A DNA stretch of 64,000 nucleotides from Lactobacillus sp. ESL0684 (GCF_029392675.1 NZ_CP113941.1:1655001-1719000), one strand, 5' to 3'; shown: positions 50,918-59,439, counted from the first letter of the stretch. Translations and numbers: made by a program. The notes: generated by a model from the sequence alone, not told the origin.

Positions 50918-52777
50918 CTATTTAGCGTTCTTAGGATCATCAGCGTTTACAGCCTTGATGAACTTCTTGTTACCAATTCTGTAGAACTTCTGACCACTCT
51001 TAAGAGTTACAGGAGAACCGTAAACTAATACAGTTTCACCCTTCATCAGCTTGTTCTTGTTAGCACGTTTCTTGCTAGTCTTGTAAACATATGAATTGTG
51101 ATTCAAAGTTACATTGTGACCATCAACATTGTCAGCATCGATGTATTCGTTGCTGCCAGTCATGTAAGCTTCAGTACCATCGTTCAACTTAGTCTTTTCA
51201 CCGTAAACAGTTACATCCTTGTAAGTTGCAATTCTCTTATCGCCTACACGCTTGTGATCTTTGTCATAAACATATGATGCGTGCATAACAGTCTTAGTTG
51301 ATTGAGCTTGAGGCTTGTATGAACCATCAATGTATTGAGATTCAACGAATTCGTTGCCATCTTTCTTGTTGATACGAGTATAGTTCTTACCACCAACTGA
51401 GATAGTGTCAAAAACAGCTAATTGAGTACCATCAGCAACAGTAGTACCACTTTGAGTAGTTACTGCATTACCGTTAATAGTGTATACAGGAATGCTTAAG
51501 CCCTTTTCATATTGAACTGTAGCATACTTTTGGCCTTTAACACCAACAGTTAAATCAAAGGTAACCTTTGAAGTTAAACCAGCTGGGTTAGTAGCAGTTA
51601 AAGTAACTGGATATTTGCCAGCAACCTTAGTATTTACCTTGCTTGCATCAACAGTAATTGGAACTAAAGTCTTGTTAGCTTTAGAAATTGTTGCACCAAA
51701 GTATTCGCTAATAGCTTTAGTATTTACGACACCATTGATTGGAACGTAATTAAAGCTTTCATTGCCCTTTAGTTCATAAGTGTCAACACCAGCTTTAGCA
51801 TCTGAAACAACACCAGCATTCAAAACACCAATTTGTGGGTAAGCTGAGTAAGCACCATCAGCTGTTGCAGTAGTATGAACAGTAATTGGCAAAGTAGCAG
51901 TAGAACCATTTGAAGCAGTCACTGAAAGTTTAATTTCAAATGAGTTTGCTGGTGGGTTAAATTTACCATTCTTATCAACAGTAACGTTAGCGGCCTTCAA
52001 AGCATCTTGAACTGCAGCAACAACGGAATCTTTATCCCAATCAACAGTCGCAGCATTATCACCAACTGCATCAACCTTTGGCGTATCAGTGGCCATAATT
52101 ACATTAGCCAATGAATCTACCGAAGAAGTACCAGTTAACGTAACTGCATCAGCAGTTACTAAAGCATTACCATTGTTCTTTGAAACAAAATAAACATTAC
52201 CCTGAGCAGCACTATCTACAGCGTAGAATTTAGCACTTGCTACATCAAAGTTACCTACATTAAGGCCATATTTAGCTTCGCCGCCGTTAACCTTGTATTT
52301 GCTAGTTGCGTTTAAGCCACCCAATGAAACATTCTTAGCAACAGCAATGTATTGCTTGCCTTTTTCAAATTGACCAACAGCCTTAGCATTCTGAGCAATG
52401 GTTACAGTACCATTAGTAACAGTTACATCTTTTGCCTCGTAAACATATACTTTAGCAATAGTGCCTGTTGCTGGGTTAACTTCACCGTTAACAGTTGCAG
52501 TACCAACATCAGTAGTCAAGTTTACTTTAGCTGCTGAAGGTTTATCTCCAACTTTTAAGCTTGAAGCATTGGTTACAGTTAACTTAACGTTAACATCTTG
52601 ATCCTTAGCAGTTGCTGGTGTACTTGTACCATCAGAAACATCGAGGTTGTTAGTAGTATTATCCGCTGGAGCAGTTGTATCAGCAGCATAAACGCTAGAA
52701 ACAGTTGAAGCGACAACAGGAGCAACAGCTAATAAAGCAGCTGCAGTTGCGCTAACAATTCTTAAATTTTTCTTCAT
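50918..52777 (-). CDS. S-layer protein, SlpA type
   Basis: Main surface-lattice protein candidate. The signal peptide KKNLRIVSATAAALLAVAPVVAS is that of Lactobacillus SlpA proteins. About 619 residues follow from ATG 52777 (AAGGAGGAAGACC before it). The N-terminal two-thirds are serine/threonine/valine/asparagine-rich beta domains; residues about 495-610 are two SLAP repeats (VMHASYVYDKDHKR and LNHNSYVYKTSKKRANK) that bind the wall. It is longer than the common 440-470 residue SlpA proteins. A strong promoter and long leader lie upstream, as expected for an abundant protein. Confidence 0.9.
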   Translation of the reverse strand: MKKNLRIVSATAAALLAVAPVVASTVSSVYAADTTAPADNTTNNLDVSDGTSTPATAKDQDVNVKLTVTNASSLKVGDKPSAAKVNLTTDVGTATVNGEVNPATGTIAKVYVYEAKDVTVTNGTVTIAQNAKAVGQFEKGKQYIAVAKNVSLGGLNATSKYKVNGGEAKYGLNVGNFDVASAKFYAVDSAAQGNVYFVSKNNGNALVTADAVTLTGTSSVDSLANVIMATDTPKVDAVGDNAATVDWDKDSVVAAVQDALKAANVTVDKNGKFNPPANSFEIKLSVTASNGSTATLPITVHTTATADGAYSAYPQIGVLNAGVVSDAKAGVDTYELKGNESFNYVPINGVVNTKAISEYFGATISKANKTLVPITVDASKVNTKVAGKYPVTLTATNPAGLTSKVTFDLTVGVKGQKYATVQYEKGLSIPVYTINGNAVTTQSGTTVADGTQLAVFDTISVGGKNYTRINKKDGNEFVESQYIDGSYKPQAQSTKTVMHASYVYDKDHKRVGDKRIATYKDVTVYGEKTKLNDGTEAYMTGSNEYIDADNVDGHNVTLNHNSYVYKTSKKRANKNKLMKGETVLVYGSPVTLKSGQKFYRIGNKKFIKAVNADDPKNAK

Positions 52778-52964
52778 GTGGTCTTCCTCCTTGTGTATAT
52801 ACAAAATCGTAATAGACTATAGGTCCAGTCTCTTTGAGCCTACATTGTTACAACATCTTTCAAATCGAAATCATAAGTTTATAACTCTTATGAGGTAGCT
52901 TTCTCAACTGAAACATGCGCATGCGTACAGGTTAAGTGCCTGAAGCATAGCTATTACTTACCAC
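52778..52964 (-). other. Long 5' leader of the S-layer mRNA
   Basis: About 190 untranslated bases lie between the promoter at 52972-53000 and the start codon. S-layer genes of lactobacilli commonly have such leaders, which stabilise the mRNA. Local hairpins are possible but none is dominant by eye. Confidence 0.6.
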
Positions 52965-52971
52965 GCTTCAT

Positions 52972-53000
52972 ATTGTACTAAGGTTTGGGCAAAATTGCAA
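52972..53000 (-). promoter_or_regulatory. Promoter of the S-layer gene
   Basis: On the minus strand, -35 TTGCAA (53000-52995) and -10 TACAAT (52977-52972) with exactly 17 bases between. The next upstream stretch has TGTAAGCGTTTG near 53024-53037, which resembles a cre core. Confidence 0.75.
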
Positions 53001-53340
53001 GGTAGACCACTATTTTACACACTTTTGTAACAAACGCTTACACTTACTTATTACAAGAAAATTTTTATTAATAGTGCTTAATCCTTATATAATAAGAACC
53101 AATTGCCCTTTCATTAGCTTACAATAACGTCTATTATTCTATTTAGAAAATAAATTTTACAAAATAATAACAAAATTAACTAAATTGACAAGTAGCTTCT
53201 CGAACACTCAATAACTTTTCTTTCCTTACTAATATTCTATTCTGCATTAAAACTACTTTAGCAATCAATAAGCCATGTATATCATAAATCATGGATGGCT
53301 ATCTAGCAGTCCTGCTAAACTGCCATCAACTTTAAGTAAA
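53001..53340. other. Intergenic region between the S-layer promoter and the type I toxin cluster
   Basis: AT-rich and without a supportable gene. Apart from the cre-like core near 53030 nothing was recognised. Confidence 0.5.
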
Positions 53341-53421
53341 CTAGTATGCTATAATTATACTTGAATAAGCAACGGAGTTTTATAAGGGCGTGGCTGGTTT
53401 CTTGGAAAGGAGACGGTGCTT

Positions 53422-53685
53422 ATGGCACGAAGTCTAATGAAAGGAACAGCCCAGAAATTTATACAGTTTCTGCTAAATAAAAATGTCAAACAAAGATTTC
53501 GATCTTTTACTGACACTGCTAGAACTTCTCAACAATTGGCTAATAGTAATTGTACAAATGAATCTAAACGATTCATTTGTCTCTTTCTTAGTCATTGGCG
53601 ACATAGTCTTAACAGTTTGGTTGATAATAAAACGACCAAAAAAATAGCTGCCCCACATATAACTTTTGGCAGAGTTATGGGATAG
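53422..53685 (+). CDS. Basic ORF with strong ribosome site overlapping toxin locus 1
   Basis: ATG 53422 lies at good distance from AAAGGAG and opens an 88-residue basic, mostly polar frame (MARSLMKGTAQKF, ending TFGRVMG). The near-identical copy at 54331-54597 keeps this frame despite a 3-base insertion. It overlaps, in another phase, a clearly membrane-type frame (53483-53647). It could be a true product, a leader whose translation opens the toxin frame, or chance. I cannot decide. Confidence 0.35.
   Translation: MARSLMKGTAQKFIQFLLNKNVKQRFRSFTDTARTSQQLANSNCTNESKRFICLFLSHWRHSLNSLVDNKTTKKIAAPHITFGRVMG
53483..53647 (+). CDS. Putative membrane toxin peptide of locus 1, 54 aa
   Basis: ATG 53483 gives SNKDFDLLLTLLELLNNWLI, then a second hydrophobic stretch FLVIGDIVLTVWLIIKRPKK with a basic end, the usual shape of small holin-like or type I toxins. 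It has no ribosome site of its own and lies inside the basic frame that does. The copy at 54395-54559 differs by two residues (N to S, R to Q). Confidence 0.55.
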   Translation: MSNKDFDLLLTLLELLNNWLIVIVQMNLNDSFVSFLVIGDIVLTVWLIIKRPKK

Positions 53686-53779
53686 CTATTTCGTTAACCT
53701 ATAATTACAGCCACCGCTCTTAAAAGCGAGGTTGCTTATTCAAGAAGTCCTACTCGAATAGGACTTCTTTTTATTTATA
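53637..53779 (-). ncRNA. Antisense RNA of toxin locus 1
   Basis: A minus-strand promoter with -35 TTGCCC (53814-53809), 17 bases, -10 TATAAT (53791-53786) starts an RNA near 53779. It covers the 3' end of the toxin mRNA, including both pairing blocks, and would end at a terminator AATAGCT/AGCTATTTTTTT with inner CCCATAACT/AGTTAT..GGG (53637-53690). This matches RatA- and SR4-type antitoxins. Confidence 0.75.
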
Positions 53780-53865
53780 AACCTTATTATAGCACCTTGC
53801 TTAACTGCGGGCAAGGTTTACACCAACCAAACTAATAACGATTCCAAATAAGAATTATGGTACAA

Positions 53866-54196
53866 TTATTTAGAACTCTCAGTCAACAATAGTTTTGAGG
53901 GCGGTGGCTGTATCTTGGAAAGGAGACGGTGCCATATGCACGAAAAGTTTTCAGAAGGGTCTTACAGTCTTGAATGTCACCGATGCGCTAACTTTGATGT
54001 TAGCCTTTGGCATGTTTATTTTGGCTTTGCTCGATTATCTCGACAATCACCAAAAATAATTGCATTCAAAAAGCCGCCTATATCAACTTTGGCTAGTTAT
54101 GTAGCGGCTTTTTAGCAATTATATAATCCAGCCACCGCCTTTGAAGCGGGTACTGTTTGTTCAAAGGAAGTCCTATTACAAGTAGGACTTCTTTTT
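53866..54196 (+). ncRNA. Type I toxin mRNA, locus 2
   Basis: A TACAAT -10 preceded by TGG (53860-53865) starts an RNA near 53872. GGCGGTGGCTG near its 5' end is the exact complement of CAGCCACCGCC near 54129-54139, and the transcript ends at GAAGTCCTA/TAGGACTTC with T-tail (54167-54196). Same plan and shared blocks as loci 1 and 3, but a different coding part. Confidence 0.7.
53970..54059 (+). CDS. Holin-like type I toxin of locus 2, 29 aa
   Basis: From TTG 53970 the frame reads NVTDALTLMLAFGMFILALL, then DYLDNHQK. This matches the small holin-like toxin family (TxpA/BsrG relatives), which begin with a similar V..AL.LML.FG..ILAL pattern. AGAAGGG lies ten bases upstream. A GTG-started mini-frame after the main AAAGGAG site ends at TGA overlapping this TTG, which could couple translation. 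Other frames here (such as ATG 53936) are longer but lack family character. Confidence 0.65.
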   Translation: MNVTDALTLMLAFGMFILALLDYLDNHQK

Positions 54197-54203
54197 ATTT
54201 ATA
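54069..54203 (-). ncRNA. Antisense RNA of toxin locus 2
   Basis: Minus-strand -35 TTGCTA, 17 bases, -10 TATAAT (54215-54210) start an RNA near 54203 across the 3' end of the toxin mRNA; it would end at AAAAGCCGC/GGCGGCTTTTT (54069-54115). Layout equals that of locus 1. Confidence 0.72.
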
Positions 54204-54330
54204 AATTTTATTATAGCACCTTACTCAGCCAGTAGCAATTCTAGCAGGACAATATGCTATAATTATCACTTAGATAAGCAACGGAGTTTTATAAGGGCGT
54301 GGCTGGTTTCTTGGAAAGGAGACGGTGCTT

Positions 54331-54597
54331 ATGATGGCACGAAGTCTAATGAAAGGAACAGCCCAGAAACTTACTCAGTTTCTGCTAAATAAAAATGTCA
54401 AACAAAGATTTCGATCTTTTACTGACACTGCTAGAACTACTCAACAATTGGCTAATAGTAATTGTACAAATGAATCTAAGCGATTCATTTGTCTCTTTCT
54501 TAGTCATTGGCGACATAGTCTTAACAGTTTGGTTGATAATAAAACAACCAAAAAAATAGCTGCCCCACATATAACTTTTGGCAGAGTTATGGGATAA
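54331..54597 (+). CDS. Basic ORF with ribosome site overlapping toxin locus 3
   Basis: Copy of the frame at 53422-53685, starting with a doubled ATG after AAAGGAG. The 3-base insertion keeps it open. Substitutions between the copies change residues in both overlapping frames, so conservation does not settle which is translated. Confidence 0.35.
   Translation: MMARSLMKGTAQKLTQFLLNKNVKQRFRSFTDTARTTQQLANSNCTNESKRFICLFLSHWRHSLNSLVDNKTTKKIAAPHITFGRVMG
54395..54559 (+). CDS. Putative membrane toxin peptide of locus 3, 54 aa
   Basis: Copy of the peptide at 53483-53647 with the same two hydrophobic segments and basic end (IIKQPKK here). One of the three substitutions between copies is silent in this frame. 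Confidence 0.55.
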   Translation: MSNKDFDLLLTLLELLNNWLIVIVQMNLSDSFVSFLVIGDIVLTVWLIIKQPKK

Positions 54598-54691
54598 CTA
54601 TTTCGTTAACCTATAATTACAGCCACCGCTCTTAAAAGCGAGGTTGCTTATTCAAGAAGTCCTACTCGAATAGGACTTCTTTTTATTTATA
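54549..54691 (-). ncRNA. Antisense RNA of toxin locus 3
   Basis: Minus-strand -35 TTGCCC (54726-54721), 17 bases, -10 TATAAT (54703-54698), identical to the locus 1 promoter, with the same terminator at its end near 54549. Confidence 0.73.
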
Positions 54692-54744
54692 AACCTTATT
54701 ATAGCACCTTGCTTAACTGCGGGCAACGATCCAATACCCCAATC

Positions 54745-54786
54745 AAAAAGTCTGACAATTAACATAATTAATTGCCAGACTTTTTA
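54745..54786 (-). terminator. Terminator of the liv operon
   Basis: AAAAAGTCTGaCAATTA and TAATTGcCAGACTTTTT form a long stem with T-run just past the livF stop. Confidence 0.9.
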
Positions 54787-54788
54787 TT

Positions 54789-55499
54789 CTATCCACCAAA
54801 ATACACTTGTTGGACTTCAGGATTAGCTAACAGCTCTGTTCCCGTCCCAGTTAATTGAACTTGTCCAGTAGCCAAGACATAACCACGATCAGCGATAGAG
54901 AGTGCTTGTTTAGCATTTTGCTCAATTAGCAAAATGGTTGTCCCTCTTTGATTTAATTCCTTAATAATAGTGAAGATTTCTTGAATAAATAGAGGAGATA
55001 AACCCATTGACGGTTCATCAAGCAGCAGTAACTTAGGTTGCGCCATGAGTGCCCGTCCCATTGCTAACATTTGTTGCTCACCACCAGATAAGGTGGCAGC
55101 ATCTTGATGTTGCCGCTGCTTTAAAATCGGAAATCGTTCAAAGATTTCATTATAGCTCTGACTAACATCGTCATGACTGCTTCGCAAGAAAGCACCCATT
55201 TGCAAGTTTTCCAAGACAGTCATCCCAGCAAAAATGTGACGCCCTTCTGCGACCTGAGAGATACCTGCTGACACAATTTGTGGAGCAGTCTTTTTTTGCA
55301 TTGCCTGACCTTGATAGACAATTTGACCAGACTTAGGCTTTAGCAAACCCGAAATCGTCTTAACGATGGTCGATTTACCAGCACCATTGGCGCCAATTAA
55401 TGTAACGATTTCGCCTTCATTAATCTTAAAGCTAACACCTTTAACGGCTTGAATCACACCATAATTAACCGCAAGATCATTTACTTCTAACATCGCCAT
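54789..55499 (-). CDS. livF: Branched-chain amino acid ABC transporter ATPase LivF
   Basis: The second ATPase of the Liv importer: Walker A LIGANGAGKST, signature TLSGGEQQMLAMGRALM, Walker B LLLLDEPSMGLSP and the LivF-specific LLIEQN. 236 residues. It overlaps livG by one base and is the last gene of livJHMGF. Confidence 0.94.
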   Translation of the reverse strand: MAMLEVNDLAVNYGVIQAVKGVSFKINEGEIVTLIGANGAGKSTIVKTISGLLKPKSGQIVYQGQAMQKKTAPQIVSAGISQVAEGRHIFAGMTVLENLQMGAFLRSSHDDVSQSYNEIFERFPILKQRQHQDAATLSGGEQQMLAMGRALMAQPKLLLLDEPSMGLSPLFIQEIFTIIKELNQRGTTILLIEQNAKQALSIADRGYVLATGQVQLTGTGTELLANPEVQQVYFGG

Positions 55500-56278
55500 T
55501 AATCGTCACCTTCTCCCAAGTATGCCTTAATTACTGCAGGATCATTTTTGACTACATCAGGCGATCCACTTACCAAGATTTGCCCTTGATCTAGCACATA
55601 AATGCGCTGCGCCAAATTCATAACTAGCGACATATCATGTTCAATTAGCACAACAGTAATTTTGAATTGTTTCTGCACTTCTTTAATTAAATTAGTTAAA
55701 TCTGCTGTCTCCTCTGGATTCATCCCTGCCGCTGGCTCATCTAAGAACAAAATTTTCGGTTGCGTGGCTAAAGCACGGACAATTTCTAATCGCCGCTGCG
55801 TACCATAAGGCAAATTCTTTGCTAGCGTCTGTTCATCTTTAGTCAAATCAAATAACGCCAATAATTTTTGTGCAGCAACTTTCATCTCATGTTCTGTTTG
55901 ATAAAACTTAGGCAACCGCAAAATTGACGTCAAAAAGCCTTCGTGATACTTGTTGGTCATTGCCGTCAAGACATTGTCCATGACCGTCAAATCTTTGAAT
56001 AAGCGAATATTTTGAAAAGTTCGCGACAATCCTAAATCTGCAATCTGAGTCGCATTCTTTTTGGTTAAATCATACTTTTGATCACTAGATAACGTAATTT
56101 GACCGCTAGAAACAGGAATCATCCCAGTTAGTAAGTTAAACAGCGTAGTCTTACCAGCTCCATTGGGACCAATTAATGCAATCAATTCAGACTGGTCAAG
56201 GTGCATTGACACATCGTTAACGGCAATTAAACCACCGAATTTTCGCACGACATGGTCAACTTGTAGTAAGTGACTCAT
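55499..56278 (-). CDS. livG: Branched-chain amino acid ABC transporter ATPase LivG
   Basis: First ATPase of the importer: Walker A LIGPNGAGKTT, the LivG hallmark SRTFQNIRLF, signature LPYGTQRRLEIVRALA (a degenerate LSGGQ typical of LivG), Walker B ILFLDEPAAGMNP and LIEHDM. 259 residues, spaced three bases from livM. Confidence 0.94.
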   Translation of the reverse strand: MSHLLQVDHVVRKFGGLIAVNDVSMHLDQSELIALIGPNGAGKTTLFNLLTGMIPVSSGQITLSSDQKYDLTKKNATQIADLGLSRTFQNIRLFKDLTVMDNVLTAMTNKYHEGFLTSILRLPKFYQTEHEMKVAAQKLLALFDLTKDEQTLAKNLPYGTQRRLEIVRALATQPKILFLDEPAAGMNPEETADLTNLIKEVQKQFKITVVLIEHDMSLVMNLAQRIYVLDQGQILVSGSPDVVKNDPAVIKAYLGEGDD

Positions 56279-56281
56279 TCT

Positions 56282-57238
56282 TTAGCCCCTTTCTTTTCTA
56301 ACAAAACGTTGCCGCAAGTTCTTTAATGAAAGTTCCCAGTTTCCTAACAAGCCTGATGGCTTGAAAATCATAATCAAGATTAAGACAATTGCATAGATCA
56401 CCATTCTTAGTGCACCAAAGTTCTGCAAAACAGTATCTAAGACGCCCAGAACTGTGGCTGCTAAAAAGGTCCCGGTCATGCTGCCGACTCCACCTAAAAC
56501 TACAATTACTAAAATAGAAATTGATTCCATAATTCCAAAATCACCCGGTGCAATTGTCTGTAAATAAGAAGCATGCAAACTACCAGCAATCGCTGCAGTT
56601 GCTGCACCAATCATAAAGGCCGCTAACTTCCACTTAGTAGTGTTAATACCCATTGCTTCTGCTGCAATCTCATCTTCACGAACAGCCTTAATTGCGCGAC
56701 CACCACGTGAATTAATGAAATTCATAAGAATAATCGTAGTTACACAAACCAGCACGTAGACCGTTGGCCATGAACATAATTGTGGAATATTAAACATCCC
56801 ACTTGAACCACCTGTAATTTTCAGATTGTTAATCACATTACGAATAATTTCAGCAGCGCCTAGAGTGGCGATTGCTAAGTAGTCGCCTTTTAAGCGTAAA
56901 AAAGTAGCCGTTCCAATAATTGCCGCAACAATCATAGCAATAATAATTCCGATTAATACTGAAACAATGAAGCCCATTTCCGTACTAACATATTGAGTAA
57001 TAATTGCCGTAGCATAGGCACCAAGTGCCATAAAACCAGCATGTCCTAAAGAAAACTGTCCACTAAAGCCAATAATTAGGTTAAGTCCAGTTGCCAAAAT
57101 AATATTGATACCAATTGTAACCAGCATATTCTCAATAAACGCATCAATTACTCCAACCATAATTAATAAATCGATCAAGACAAAACCGACGGCCATAATT
57201 AGCAACCACGATAAGATATATTTCCAATTCTTTTTCAT
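56282..57238 (-). CDS. livM: Branched-chain amino acid ABC transporter permease LivM
   Basis: Membrane component of 318 residues with about nine helices. Family blocks include GLNLIIGFSGQFSLGHAGFMALGAY, the cytoplasmic EAA-like RAIKAVREDEIAAEAMGINTTKWKL and VVLGGVGSMTGTFLAA. It works with LivH as a heterodimer. Confidence 0.94.
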   Translation of the reverse strand: MKKNWKYILSWLLIMAVGFVLIDLLIMVGVIDAFIENMLVTIGINIILATGLNLIIGFSGQFSLGHAGFMALGAYATAIITQYVSTEMGFIVSVLIGIIIAMIVAAIIGTATFLRLKGDYLAIATLGAAEIIRNVINNLKITGGSSGMFNIPQLCSWPTVYVLVCVTTIILMNFINSRGGRAIKAVREDEIAAEAMGINTTKWKLAAFMIGAATAAIAGSLHASYLQTIAPGDFGIMESISILVIVVLGGVGSMTGTFLAATVLGVLDTVLQNFGALRMVIYAIVLILIMIFKPSGLLGNWELSLKNLRQRFVRKERG

Positions 57239-57246
57239 GTTGCCAC

Positions 57247-58125
57247 CTAAACCTTTTCCTTAGCATTCTTGCCAAAAATACCAGCTGGTAAAAAGAGCAA
57301 AATCACGATTAATACCAGATAAACCACTGCATCTTTATAAGCTGAAAGTCCGATAGATTGGAAGAACGTCTCCAAAATTCCGATTAGGAATCCACCAATT
57401 GAGGCTCCAGGCACAGACCCAATTCCGCCTAAAACCGCAGCGACAAATGCTTTAATCCCAGGCGTCATCCCCATTAATGGATCAATTGAATTATAATACA
57501 TGCCGATCAAAATTCCAGCGGCACCAGCTAAGGCCGAACCCAATGCAAAGGTAAAGGAAATCGTGTGATTAACGTTAACCCCAACTAATTCTGCAGCTTC
57601 TTGATCAACTGAGACAGCCCGCATCGCACGACCCATTTTAGTTTTTTGAATAATCAACTGTAATAAAACCATGAGGATTACGGCAGTTACCAAAATCAAA
57701 ATTTGAATATTGGAAATTAACACCCCAAAAACATTGTAATTAACTTGTTCAATCACCTGTGGAAAGCTACGGGCATTAGAGCCGACTATATAAGACATCC
57801 CATTTTCGAGTAAAAACGATACACCAATCGCGGTGATTAACACGGCAATCCGTGGAGATTTGCGCAGAGGCTTGTAAGCAAAATGCTCAATTAAAACTCC
57901 AGCGATAGCTCCAACAATCATTGCAGAAAGCAGTGCTGTAATAAAATTAAAATGCCATAAACTAATCACATAATATGCGCAAAAGGCGCCAAGCATATAA
58001 ACATCACCATGAGCAAAATTAATTAAGTTAATAATGCTATAGACCATACTATAGCCTAACGCTAACAAAGCATAAATTGATCCTAGTGATAATGCATTAA
58101 TGACTTGTTGAAAAACTGTTTGCAA
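57247..58125 (-). CDS. livH: Branched-chain amino acid ABC transporter permease LivH
   Basis: 292-residue partner permease with the N-terminal INALSLGSIYALLALGYSMVYSIINLINFAHGDVYMLGAF block, the coupling stretch GRAMRAVSVDQEAAELVGVN and VAAVLGGIGSVPGASIGG. The start follows GAAAGGGCG. It lies between livJ and livM. Confidence 0.94.
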   Translation of the reverse strand: MQTVFQQVINALSLGSIYALLALGYSMVYSIINLINFAHGDVYMLGAFCAYYVISLWHFNFITALLSAMIVGAIAGVLIEHFAYKPLRKSPRIAVLITAIGVSFLLENGMSYIVGSNARSFPQVIEQVNYNVFGVLISNIQILILVTAVILMVLLQLIIQKTKMGRAMRAVSVDQEAAELVGVNVNHTISFTFALGSALAGAAGILIGMYYNSIDPLMGMTPGIKAFVAAVLGGIGSVPGASIGGFLIGILETFFQSIGLSAYKDAVVYLVLIVILLFLPAGIFGKNAKEKV

Positions 58126-58163
58126 ATTAAATCGCCCTTTCCTCGATAAATTTGTTACTAAAA

Positions 58164-59357
58164 TTATTTAATATTATAGTATTTATTCACTTTACCATTG
58201 GTCATTTGTTCAATTGCAATCGGCTTTTCTGGGTCATGAGAGTTGTTAACTGTAATCTTACCAGTAACACCATCAAAGTCCTTAATGTGCTTTAATCCTG
58301 TGGCAACCTTAACTGAATCATCCGATTTTTGATCTTCGATTGCTTGTTTAATCATATAAACTGAATCATAAGCTAAGGCTGAAAAGGTTGGAGCTTGTTC
58401 GTTGTAACGCTTTTTATATGCATTCATAAACTTAACTGCGGTTGGATTCTTTTCTGCTACTTTAATTGAGAATGGTGTGGTGTAATAAATGCTGCTGGCA
58501 TTTTTAGCACCAGCTATTTCAGCTAATTTTGGATCAGCCATACCGTCACTACCAATAATTGGTGCTTTAATACCATTTTGACGAGCTTGCTTAATAATTA
58601 ACCCAACTTCCGTGTAATAGCCAGGTACATAAATTGCATCAACCTTTTTTGATTTAAATGAAGTTAGAACCGCGTTAAAGTCCTTGTCACCTTCAGAATA
58701 CGTTTGGCTATCAGCAATCTTACCCTTGAATTCTTTCTTAAAAGCTTTAGCTAATCCTGTACCGTAATCACTGGAATTATCTGCAAAAACTGCAACGTTT
58801 TTAGCCTTTAAAGTATCTTCAGCAAATTTCGCTGCTATTTGACCTTGGAAGTTATTCTGATAACATGCCCGAAAAACATAAGGCTGAACTTTGCCATTCT
58901 TCTGTTTAGTATAATCTGGATCCGTTGCTGATGGACTAACGCTTGGGACAGCGGCTTTAGTAATATTAGGAATTTCAGCAGTACCAGCATTAGTTGTAGC
59001 TGGCCCAACAATCGCTGCTACCTTATCCTTGTTTACTAGCTGTGCCGCAACAGAAGCAGAAGTTGAGATCGCGGTTTTATTGTCACGAACGATTAATTTA
59101 ATCTTTTTCTTCTTGCCATTAACGTTAATTCCACCTGATTTATTAATCTCAGAGGCAGCTAATTGAATTCCTTGCTTTTGCGCATTTCCATAACCAGCCG
59201 CGCCACCAGACAGCTCCATGTTGACTCCAATTTTAACGGTTTTATCATCCTGATGAGTACCTTTGCTGCTATTCTTATTAGTACTACATGCAGTCATCAT
59301 CAGAGCTGCAGCAGTAACAACTGCCGCACTCATCACTTTTTTAGTTAGCTTCTTCAC
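58164..59357 (-). CDS. livJ: Branched-chain amino acid-binding lipoprotein LivJ
   Basis: Lipoprotein receptor of the importer. The start is GTG 59357 (reading KKLTKKVM) after AAAGGGG; a longer frame is rejected. The lipobox LMMTACST gives the lipid-modified cysteine near residue 25. The type I binding fold shows VKIGVNMELSGGAAGYGNAQKQGIQLAA, AIVGPATTNA and APTFSALAYDSVYMI. It is the first structural gene after the leader and terminator at 59405-59610. Confidence 0.93.
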   Translation of the reverse strand: MKKLTKKVMSAAVVTAAALMMTACSTNKNSSKGTHQDDKTVKIGVNMELSGGAAGYGNAQKQGIQLAASEINKSGGINVNGKKKKIKLIVRDNKTAISTSASVAAQLVNKDKVAAIVGPATTNAGTAEIPNITKAAVPSVSPSATDPDYTKQKNGKVQPYVFRACYQNNFQGQIAAKFAEDTLKAKNVAVFADNSSDYGTGLAKAFKKEFKGKIADSQTYSEGDKDFNAVLTSFKSKKVDAIYVPGYYTEVGLIIKQARQNGIKAPIIGSDGMADPKLAEIAGAKNASSIYYTTPFSIKVAEKNPTAVKFMNAYKKRYNEQAPTFSALAYDSVYMIKQAIEDQKSDDSVKVATGLKHIKDFDGVTGKITVNNSHDPEKPIAIEQMTNGKVNKYYNIK

Positions 59358-59404
59358 AATTTTTACCCCTTTATTATTAAAATGATACTTACCAAAAACC
59401 AATC

Positions 59405-59437
59405 AAAAAACCTCATCCAACTTAATGAATGAGGTTT
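59405..59437 (-). terminator. Attenuator terminator ahead of livJ
   Basis: On the minus strand AAACCTCAT and ATGAGGTTTTTT form a terminator 50 bases before livJ. Its 5' arm overlaps TCATTAAG, which can instead pair with CTTAATGA at about 59466-59473, so two exclusive structures exist. Confidence 0.8.
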
Positions 59438-59439
59438 AA

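Larger units (their letters stand above)
53350..53775 (+). ncRNA. Type I toxin mRNA, locus 1 (self-complementary ends)
   Basis: An extended -10 (TGC-TATAAT, 53350-53355) starts an RNA at about 53361. Its 5' end TTGAATAAGCAAC (53361-53373) is the exact complement of GTTGCTTATTCAA near its 3' end (53731-53743), and a second block GTGGCTG pairs with CAGCCAC (53708-53714). The transcript ends at a strong hairpin AAGTCCTA/TAGGACTT with T-tail (53742-53775). Long 5'-3' pairing is typical of TxpA/BsrG- and Hok-like toxin mRNAs held inactive until processed. Confidence 0.72.
54257..54686 (+). ncRNA. Type I toxin mRNA, locus 3
   Basis: Near-identical copy of locus 1 with extended -10 TGC-TATAAT (54257-54262), 5' ATAAGCAAC pairing with GTTGCTTAT near 54643, and the same 3' terminator (54653-54686). 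Differences from locus 1 are a few substitutions and a 3-base insertion at the first ATG. Confidence 0.7.

Noticed and set aside
53350-54790. CRISPR or IS-type repeat explanation for the repeated block
   Set aside because: Only two near-identical long copies plus one partial copy, with promoters, terminators and antisense promoters in each; no spacers, transposase or terminal inverted repeats.
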